Source: Bacteroidota bacterium (GTDB lineage Bacteria > Bacteroidota > Rhodothermia > Balneolales > HLUCCA01). Taken from it: a stretch of DNA of 7,393 bases. Where the stretch lies: NCBI GenBank assembly GCA_003448835.1, contig DLXM01000181.1, positions 419-7,811 on the forward strand, read 5' to 3'. The translations under genes and the position numbers were made by a program. The notes beneath the pieces were generated by a model, which saw only the letters and a program-made list of their open reading frames with translations, did not search any database and was not told the origin of the DNA. Below are positions 1-6,277 of the stretch, in pieces (the first letter of the stretch is position 1; each line of letters begins with the position of its first letter).

Positions 1-138
<138 letters not shown>

Positions 139-2307
139 TTATTCAGCTATCAGCTGACCCAGCATCTCCCCTATGCCCGAATATCTTCCGGATTGCCGCT
201 GCACCGCTTCGATCCAAACGGATTCATGTCCATAGATTTCAACGCTGTTTCGAGCTCGTGTTACCGCTGTATAAATTAACTCCCGGGTCAAAACCGGGGA
301 CATCTCATCCGGCATCACCAACATTATGTTATCAAATTCAGATCCCTGGCTTTTGTGTACCGTTATAACCCAGGCGGTCTCAATATTATAAAGCTGTGAG
401 GGTGCTACTATTTTTAAGCGATTTGTTTTGGGATCCACTCCAAATGACACCATTAATCGGTCATCAAGTTTAATGGTGATCCCGACGTCACCATTAAACA
501 GTCCCAAATTGTAATCATTTTGGGTGACTATAACCGGACGTCCAACATACCACTCACCGTCTTCTGAAATGAGTGTAGTTTTTCCGGTTTTTCGAAGTTT
601 TTCGCTTAATACTTTGTCAATGATCGCATTTAACATCACCGATCCACCATATCCACGTCGATGTGCACTCAAATTCTGAAATGTTTTCAATGTTTTAAAC
701 AACGCTGCCACTTGTTGATTAAAGTCTTCTGAAGTGGATTCTTTTTGTTCACGTTTTGTGAACTTTTCTATTTGACTAAGTAACTGATTGTGGATTTCAT
801 TTATTCGTGGGATTACGGTGTCTATCAGATTCATTTGTTTTGGATTTACTACACCTAATGCATCCTCGTTTTGCATCAATTGCCAGGAATTAATACCATC
901 TCCCGAATTGATCAATTTTGCAAGATCTGATAACCTAGATTCATCCGAAAACCTCCAAGAATGACTCAGATTCACCATAAAATCATACTTTGATTCACTA
1001 TGTGTATGATTTTCAGCAGATACGGATTTCTGTCCGTCTTTTGTTTTTGGGATTTCTTTTTGTAATTCGGCCAGCGTTCGAGTGATTTCACCAAAAACTG
1101 CACCGGCCTCAACGGACGACAACTGGTCTTTGTCCCCCAAAAGAATAATCCTGCATCTATCCGGCAACGCCTTAAAAACACGTGCTAACATAGCCAAATC
1201 AACCATCGATGCTTCGTCTATGATGAGTAAATCCAGTTCAAGTCGTCGATCTTTTGAATATAGCGCTTTGCCCATTCCCGGATTCCATCCAATTAAACGG
1301 TGCAAAGTAGAAGCGGATTTTGGGATGGCTTGTAGAATAGACTCTGGAATTTGTAACGCTTCCAGATTCTGAGTAACCGATTCCATCATTCGAGCAGCAG
1401 CTTTTCCCGTTGGAGCTGCAAGTGCCACTTTCTGCGATGGATCAAATTCAAATAATACAGCTAACAAGGTCGTGATACATCGGGTTTTACCTGTTCCTGG
1501 TCCACCGGTTATGATTGTAAATCGATCTCTGAGTGCTGTTGTTACTGCATTAATCTGACTTTCTGTTCGACCTTCGTCATCTTTTAGATATTGATGGATA
1601 CGTTGTTGAATATCGGCATCAGTAACGTTTTTTTGCGAATGGGCTAATAATTTCGAATGTTTAATTTCATGATCAGAATTCGATTTATCATCTCCGATAA
1701 CTTGTTTTGTTAAGACTTCGTCCACATTTGATGGAAAACTGTCCATCGTATCAGATTCAGCAGTCGATAATCGATTTATTATCCCTGAAACTACCGTCCG
1801 CTCAGCTTCCCAGTATCTGCTCAGGTAGATCCAGTCAACTTGTCGGACCAAAGGGAATTGAATTTCAATTGTTTCATAGTTGATACTTGTAGCATCCCCG
1901 ATTATACCGGATTTGACAAATCCAGCGAGAATCTCGTTGGTTAACTTTATTCCTGAAATACCACCACGAATAGTCTTAGTCGCAGATTCATCCAAGTCTT
2001 TCGGATTACCGGAACCTAAAAAGTAACTCGAACCGGATTTCCCATCATCAGCATCTATCAAATTTGATGCCATTATTTCAAGATGCTCATCAAAAGATTT
2101 GTCAAGTAATTCTGAAATACGAATTGCAACTTGTCCCTTCTGCTGCAGGACCGATAACAAAATGCCTAAAACCAACATCTCATTTTGATGTGAATCGACC
2201 TTCGAACTCAGATAGTTTCCGGTGTGGACATCTATTTCAGTAATTATATTTGGATATACAGATATAAGATGTTTTGATAAAGTATTGATTGATGCTTGCC
2301 TCACCAT
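139..2307 (-). CDS. recD: RecD, exonuclease V alpha subunit (5'-3' DNA helicase)
   Basis: A 722-residue superfamily 1B helicase, the fast 5'-3' motor of RecBCD acting on blunt or near-blunt DNA ends in the cytoplasm. Walker A GGPGTGKT lies at 268-275 (K274), the PTGKAAARM motif at 299-307, TLHRLIGW at 334-341, the DEAS Walker B box at 364-367 and GDKDQL at 391-396. GRPVIVTQND and LGLFNGDVGI (589-610), HKSQGSEF (651-658) and YTAVTRAR (679-686) match the SH3-like region and motifs V-VI of RecD. From memory E. coli RecD has 608 residues with its Walker lysine at 177, so nearly all of the extra length is N-terminal to the motor. The start is fixed by a perfect AAGGAGG five bases upstream and an in-frame stop shortly before. 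It overlaps the preceding small ORF by 7 nt. AddA/RecD2 alternatives are excluded by the RecB/RecC neighbours. Confidence 0.96.
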   Translation of the reverse strand: MVRQASINTLSKHLISVYPNIITEIDVHTGNYLSSKVDSHQNEMLVLGILLSVLQQKGQVAIRISELLDKSFDEHLEIMASNLIDADDGKSGSSYFLGSGNPKDLDESATKTIRGGISGIKLTNEILAGFVKSGIIGDATSINYETIEIQFPLVRQVDWIYLSRYWEAERTVVSGIINRLSTAESDTMDSFPSNVDEVLTKQVIGDDKSNSDHEIKHSKLLAHSQKNVTDADIQQRIHQYLKDDEGRTESQINAVTTALRDRFTIITGGPGTGKTRCITTLLAVLFEFDPSQKVALAAPTGKAAARMMESVTQNLEALQIPESILQAIPKSASTLHRLIGWNPGMGKALYSKDRRLELDLLIIDEASMVDLAMLARVFKALPDRCRIILLGDKDQLSSVEAGAVFGEITRTLAELQKEIPKTKDGQKSVSAENHTHSESKYDFMVNLSHSWRFSDESRLSDLAKLINSGDGINSWQLMQNEDALGVVNPKQMNLIDTVIPRINEIHNQLLSQIEKFTKREQKESTSEDFNQQVAALFKTLKTFQNLSAHRRGYGGSVMLNAIIDKVLSEKLRKTGKTTLISEDGEWYVGRPVIVTQNDYNLGLFNGDVGITIKLDDRLMVSFGVDPKTNRLKIVAPSQLYNIETAWVITVHKSQGSEFDNIMLVMPDEMSPVLTRELIYTAVTRARNSVEIYGHESVWIEAVQRQSGRYSGIGEMLGQLIAE

Positions 2308-2462
2308 GATTCCCTCCTTAAGCTTATATTCGCCTTAGCAAATACATAAGAATGAGGATATGAAATCTCTACCTTACGCAACAGTAAAACACTTCTATAA
2401 ATTATATTTGCCTCTACAAATATAATAGTATTCAAAAATCCATCCTGGACATTACGTTTCAT
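2301..2462 (-). CDS. Small ORF (53 aa) linking recB and recD, unknown function
   Basis: An open frame fills the whole recB-recD interval. Its ATG shares ATGA with the recB stop, exactly as recB does with recC, and a perfect AAGGAGG sits 6 nt upstream, inside recB. Its TGA lies 7 nt into recD, so ribosomes could pass from recB through it to recD. The product starts MKRNVQDGFL and ends LRRESW; it is basic (eight K/R against four D/E), with a fairly hydrophobic middle (residues 9-28) interrupted by E17, N19 and R23, so a transmembrane helix is doubtful. The two halves are related: FVEANII (15-21) matches FAKANIS (41-47) at a 26-residue offset, with R3/R29 and V5/V31 also aligned. I recognise no family. 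It may encode a real peptide, or may serve only to carry coupled translation across a duplicated start region. Confidence reflects the start context rather than homology. Confidence 0.55.
   Translation of the reverse strand: MKRNVQDGFLNTIIFVEANIIYRSVLLLRKVEISYPHSYVFAKANISLRRESW
2313..2319 (-). promoter_or_regulatory. recD ribosome-binding site
   Basis: AAGGAGG on the minus strand, a full match to the anti-Shine-Dalgarno, 5 nt before the recD ATG. It lies inside the last codons of the upstream small ORF and 3 nt after the right arm of the stem-loop at 2323-2350. Part of it could pair with TCCTC at 2354-2358. Confidence 0.9.
2323..2350 (-). promoter_or_regulatory. Stem-loop just upstream of the recD ribosome-binding site
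   Basis: The transcribed strand carries CTTATGTATTTG, loop CTAAGG, then CGAATATAAG. As RNA it forms six pairs (one G-U), a 2-nt bulge, and four more pairs, ending 3 nt before AAGGAGG. It is the unit 2 counterpart of the palindrome at 2401-2426. An outer helix between TCCTC (2354-2358) and GAGGG (2312-2316) would cover part of the recD ribosome-binding site. Confidence 0.45.
2401..2426 (-). repeat. Perfect 10-bp palindrome, 6-nt loop (hairpin in unit 1)
   Basis: ATTATATTTG and CAAATATAAT are perfect inverted arms; on the transcribed strand the loop is TAGAGG. The stem is almost entirely A-T and is not followed by a long U run, so it is not a typical terminator. It lies within the small ORF (codons for TIIFVEANII). 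Confidence 0.7.
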
Positions 2463-5400
2463 GAATCTCCTCCTTGAAACAAATCACTTTGATGCGATTT
2501 GTTTATATTCGGTTGGGTAGATGTATCATTTCCATGAATTATATCCTTTGAGAGGTTCATAACGACTTTTTCGTCCGGCATGTCATAAAACACTCCGTTG
2601 GATTGACCCGAAGTCAGTCCGCGCCAGTACAAATAAAAAACACCACCGAAGTGTTCCTTGTATGAATAATTATATATTTGCTTAGACAAATATTTATTCA
2701 ACGCAGCTGAATACAAATAGTACTGCAGATTATATTTGTTTTTCCGAATATCCTCGGCAATACGGTCAAAGGTGTAATCCTTCTTTGAAAATCCCAGGTG
2801 ATTTGACTTGTAATCCAGGATGTAATATTTACCATCTTTCTCGAATATCAAGTCAATTAGTCCCACTAAGAAATGATTTTTTTCACTGGCATCACCCTCT
2901 AAATGCCTACCTGAATCCAACTCAGAACCTCTTTCCACCTCACCTGCAAACAATGATGCAATTAGCGAGTCCATTTTGGCAGCATCATACCTATACAAAA
3001 ACTCCATTTCGCACAACTTGTGATCCGGGGATAGGGAACTAAGCGAAAAGTCACCCATATCAGAAACACCGTCAGAACTACGCGATATACGCCCCACTTC
3101 AGAATCTCCCACAGAACCGAGCCCACCCTGTAATCGCGCACCAAGTGTATCCTGTATTAACTGTTTTATCAATTTTTTGGCCACATCCGGATCAAATCCA
3201 TGTTTGATACAACTCGCCTCAACAATACCATCATGCAACGCATCATCCGAAAAATCGATCAATTCAAAAATTTCATGCCACAAATTCCCGGTATGGGCAC
3301 CTTTAGGAAAACGAAATATTTCAGGCGAAGCCTCACCGGACTCCTCATACTCAATGTCAGCTTCTTCATCTCGAATGCGCTCCGCCCCAGTTTCATACTG
3401 ATCATACTTGCGATGAATCGACGAATAACTCGTTATCGAACGCTCAGGGATCAATTTTGAAACATTTGAATCACTAAACAACTCAACCCGAATCACTTTG
3501 GGCTCACTATCCAGTTTTATGGGTTCCGCGGGATCCACACTCGAAATCGATTCGAAATAAACAAGCCCGCTGTGTTTTTCAGCAAGTTTCGCCATCAAAA
3601 TAGATAAAACCCCATCCTTTGGCACCTCTTTCCCTAGCGGATTAACCTTACCCGTGACGATTTCCAGATAGTTTTCTCTACCAAAAGCATCAGAATCAAG
3701 AACATTCGATTTGACCAAAGCCCCAAACATCGGCGAAATCATATTGTCCTTATAGCACGAATACGGGACATAACAGCGATACTGAGCCCTGGTAAACGCC
3801 ACATACATCAACCGAATCCTATCCTCCCAGCTCTCAAGTTTACTCAGAGCCGAAGTATTCGGATTCAAGTAATCGCCAATATCCATTTTTCGAGTAAATG
3901 TAATTCGTCCGTTTTCATCCATCACCTCATCGTAGCACACATTATTCCCGGCTTTACTCCAGGACGCATCCCACAAAAACGGCGCATACACAATCGGATA
4001 TTGTAGTCCCTTGCTCGAATGCATCGTCACAATCTTAACCCGATTATCATCACTTTCCAACCTGATTTTCATCGAATCTTCCGACTTCGATTCAGACAAG
4101 CGTTGCGCTTTCAACCAATGGATAATCCCGCTCAAACTGCGATGATGCTTGATTTCTTCAGCATAAATCAACTCCGTCAAATGACGAATATTCGTTATGC
4201 TACGCTCACCGTAATAATTTGAAATCAACCTTTGTTCAAGAGCATAAACCTCAAATAAATGCCTTATCCCAGTCAAAACGCCATATTTTTCGATTAATTC
4301 TTTGGATGTATTCAGGTTCTGAATCCATTCAGACCACGAAATATCGTTGTTTTCAAAGGACTCAATTTCCTCAACGTCCATCCCAAACAAGGCCGAACTT
4401 AACAGAGCCCTTATCTTTCTCAAGTTCCTGCTGTCATTGATACATTCCAGTAAAAGCGACATCAAACCAGATTCTTCGGAAGTAAAAACATTACTGTCTC
4501 CCGTTTCAACACACGGTATTCCGATATCAGTCAAGGACTCCCGGATCAATTTTGCCTGAAAATGCTTAGAAACCAGCACCGCAATATCACCGGCATCGAT
4601 AGGACGAGTACCGGTGGACTCTTTTTCGTCTTTAATTCCCGCTTTTGAGTCCATCGATAATTGGAGCTGCGAAGCTATGCTTTGGGTAACCCAAGCCACT
4701 AAATCACTGGTACTTTCACCTTTATTTGAACTTTCGGTATCAATTTCGATAAATCGTAGCGCCTCGTGCGATTCTTGATCATTGAAATAGGGATTTTCCT
4801 GATGATGTGCATCCGAATTTATGTACGCAAGTTCAGCATCGATAAAACTTCCATCCCGATCAAAAACAGCATTCACAGCCGAAACCAAATTCTGAGCACT
4901 TCGATAATTCCGGGACAACGTGAAGTGGTTTTTGGCCTCATTTCGAGCTTCGAAATACGTTTTTAGATCCGCCCCACGGAATTTATAAATCGACTGTTTC
5001 GGATCCCCGATCAAGTACAACAACGTGTTTTCGGGTGCTCCATCCTGCACATATATCTGGCGGAAAATCGAATATTGAACCCGATCCGTATCCTGAAACT
5101 CATCGATCATCGCCACGGGATACTGATCCAGCAGTTTCTTTCGCAAAAGCGTCGCTTTGGCAGGATTCACAGACTCATTCAGCGCATCATCCACACTGGT
5201 CAGAAGATCATCATAAATCAAAACCTGATCTCGTTTTCGCCGGGTTTGATACTCTGTTTTTAGGGATGTAAGAGCGGTTCGAAGTTCATATTGTACCATC
5301 CATTTCGTCATTTCAATAGCATCCTCCAGCAATTGAAAAAACTTATGATCCGGCAATGGACCCGCCCAGTTTTTGGGTTTGCGGTTATCCAGAAATCCTT

Positions 5401-6277
5401 GAGTAAATTTCTCAGTATAATTCTTGGGAAGTCTCATGAACGGATCTTCCAGAAACGCAATTACATCCGGTTTCCATTTTTCAAAATTCTTACTGTAATC
5501 ATTGTTATTGATCTTAGTCTCAACCAGTTGCTTGTGAATTTCAGCCTCCTCAGTCGCCCAAATGGTCTGCAACTGCTGCATTCTGGCTCGAAAATCATCC
5601 AATTTGGCATCAATAGACCATCCAGACCACACAGCCGGCGTTTTATCCTCAACCAAATCAATCCGCGTGTGCATCTGGACCGTAAACTCCGAAAATAACT
5701 TTTTGATTTTATCCAGCGTCAGATCGTTAAGCAACAATCCGGAAAATATTTGATTCTCAGGCCGACTTAACCGTTGATTCATCCTGCGCCAATAATCCGC
5801 AATCACTTCATCGATCAACAGCTTACTATCCGACAAAATGTTGATCTCACGATCCACACCCGCCTCAAAGCTGAAATCGTTCAGTACATTCTTACAAAAC
5901 GAGTGAATCGTGTAAATGGAAGCCTCATCAAACTCAGACTTACTACGTTCAAGTGACTTGATCGCTTGCACGTCCCCACCATATCGGGTCCTGCACTCGG
6001 ACAAAAAAGGATCCTCATTCAACTCAACCGACGCATCGGAAATGACCTCATACACCTGATTGATCCGGTTCAAAATCCGTTCTCGAAGCTCCTGCGTAGC
6101 TGCATCCGTAAACGTCACCACCAGAATATTCTTTGGTAGAAGTTCACGCGTCAGCAACAACCGAATAACGAGGGCTTCGATATTCCAGGTTTTTCCGGTC
6201 CCAGCACTGGCTTCAACCAGATTTATCCCGGACAGAGGAGCATCCCAAACATTCAGTTCCCGGGTGGATGTTATCAT
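2459..6277 (-). CDS. recB: RecB, exonuclease V beta subunit (3'-5' helicase and nuclease)
   Basis: A 1272-residue RecB: superfamily 1A (UvrD-like) helicase joined to a PD-(D/E)XK nuclease. Helicase motifs in order are EASAGTGKT (22-30, Walker lysine K29, the same number as in E. coli), VTFTDAATQELRERI (54-68), YTIHSFC (122-128), DEFQDTD (392-398), IGDPKQSIYKFRGAD (423-437), LSRNYRS (454-460), VTMHSSKGLQYP (750-761) and MYVAFTRA (824-831). A linker with SYSSI (950-954) leads to the nuclease: H1001, D1142 in GLIDLIF, D1155 and K1157 in LDYKSN, and Q1185/Y1189 in LQYYLY. All expected catalytic residues are present. E. coli RecB has about 1180 residues; extra length includes an acidic linker, a Ser/Gly-rich stretch near 1048-1085 and a polar tail bearing QSDLF (1263-1267). 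Start: ATG overlapping the recC stop as ATGA, with AAGGGAG upstream. Confidence 0.97.
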   Translation of the reverse strand: MITSTRELNVWDAPLSGINLVEASAGTGKTWNIEALVIRLLLTRELLPKNILVVTFTDAATQELRERILNRINQVYEVISDASVELNEDPFLSECRTRYGGDVQAIKSLERSKSEFDEASIYTIHSFCKNVLNDFSFEAGVDREINILSDSKLLIDEVIADYWRRMNQRLSRPENQIFSGLLLNDLTLDKIKKLFSEFTVQMHTRIDLVEDKTPAVWSGWSIDAKLDDFRARMQQLQTIWATEEAEIHKQLVETKINNNDYSKNFEKWKPDVIAFLEDPFMRLPKNYTEKFTQGFLDNRKPKNWAGPLPDHKFFQLLEDAIEMTKWMVQYELRTALTSLKTEYQTRRKRDQVLIYDDLLTSVDDALNESVNPAKATLLRKKLLDQYPVAMIDEFQDTDRVQYSIFRQIYVQDGAPENTLLYLIGDPKQSIYKFRGADLKTYFEARNEAKNHFTLSRNYRSAQNLVSAVNAVFDRDGSFIDAELAYINSDAHHQENPYFNDQESHEALRFIEIDTESSNKGESTSDLVAWVTQSIASQLQLSMDSKAGIKDEKESTGTRPIDAGDIAVLVSKHFQAKLIRESLTDIGIPCVETGDSNVFTSEESGLMSLLLECINDSRNLRKIRALLSSALFGMDVEEIESFENNDISWSEWIQNLNTSKELIEKYGVLTGIRHLFEVYALEQRLISNYYGERSITNIRHLTELIYAEEIKHHRSLSGIIHWLKAQRLSESKSEDSMKIRLESDDNRVKIVTMHSSKGLQYPIVYAPFLWDASWSKAGNNVCYDEVMDENGRITFTRKMDIGDYLNPNTSALSKLESWEDRIRLMYVAFTRAQYRCYVPYSCYKDNMISPMFGALVKSNVLDSDAFGRENYLEIVTGKVNPLGKEVPKDGVLSILMAKLAEKHSGLVYFESISSVDPAEPIKLDSEPKVIRVELFSDSNVSKLIPERSITSYSSIHRKYDQYETGAERIRDEEADIEYEESGEASPEIFRFPKGAHTGNLWHEIFELIDFSDDALHDGIVEASCIKHGFDPDVAKKLIKQLIQDTLGARLQGGLGSVGDSEVGRISRSSDGVSDMGDFSLSSLSPDHKLCEMEFLYRYDAAKMDSLIASLFAGEVERGSELDSGRHLEGDASEKNHFLVGLIDLIFEKDGKYYILDYKSNHLGFSKKDYTFDRIAEDIRKNKYNLQYYLYSAALNKYLSKQIYNYSYKEHFGGVFYLYWRGLTSGQSNGVFYDMPDEKVVMNLSKDIIHGNDTSTQPNINKSHQSDLFQGGDS
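2469..2475 (-). promoter_or_regulatory. Ribosome-binding site of the small ORF
   Basis: AAGGAGG on the minus strand, 6 nt before the small ORF ATG and inside the recB codons for the tail residues QGG. It is as strong as the recD site and stronger than the recB site, and is the main reason for calling the small ORF start. The context AAGGAGGAGATTCATG resembles the recD context AAGGAGGGAATCATG. Confidence 0.75.
2477..2504 (-). promoter_or_regulatory. Inverted repeat at the recB 3' end, 1 nt before the small-ORF RBS
   Basis: AAACAAATC and GATTTGTTT are perfect 9-bp arms on the transcribed strand. In RNA a G-U and a C-G pair extend the stem to 11 bp with a 6-nt loop ATCAAA. It is inside the last codons of recB and ends one base before AAGGAGG, mirroring the arrangement in front of recD. 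Confidence 0.55.
2664..2699 (-). repeat. Imperfect palindrome in the 3' part of recB
   Basis: On the plus strand ATATTTG (2674-2680) and CAAATAT (2687-2693) enclose the loop CTTAGA, and outer arms GAATAA (2664-2669) and TTATTC (2694-2699) add six pairs with a 4-nt bulge on one side. The core resembles the two palindromes downstream of recB (TTTG, six bases, CAAA). It lies in coding sequence for NKYLSKQIYNYS, so AT-rich codon use may account for it. Confidence 0.4.

Larger units (their letters stand above)
2307..2462 (-). repeat. Two diverged 78-nt tandem units
   Basis: Unit 1 runs 2462 down to 2385 and unit 2 from 2384 down to 2307. Aligned without gaps they share about 45 of 78 bases by my hand count, where roughly 22 would be expected for this composition. 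The best block is TTTGTAGAGGCAAATATAA against TTTGCTAAGGCGAATATAA, with CGTAATGT against CGTAAGGT near the start of each. The offset is a multiple of three, so the small ORF frame is kept. The end of unit 2 contains the recD ribosome-binding site; the matching place in unit 1 reads AGAAGTG, a degraded version. Confidence 0.6.

Noticed and set aside
503..524. CCCAAA/TTTGGG inverted repeat in recD
   Set aside because: Six-base arms in coding sequence for the conserved ND--LGLFNGD region; chance level.
2057..2068. 12-bp palindrome ATCAAATTTGAT in recD
   Set aside because: About one or two 12-bp palindromes are expected by chance in 7.4 kb, and it is within conserved-frame coding sequence.
2401..2426. 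Rho-independent terminator after recB
   Set aside because: The stem is almost all A-T and lacks a following U tract, and the following frame is open into recD.
2418..2445. Separate sigma-70 promoter for recD (TATAAT within the palindrome)
   Set aside because: No acceptable -35 hexamer at 16-18 bp; TTGAAT lies 23 bp away, and the hexamer is part of the palindrome arm.
5291..5698. 135-codon plus-strand frame and other plus-strand frames opposite recB and recD
   Set aside because: They are antisense to conserved helicase genes, have no recognisable domains and no supporting start sites.
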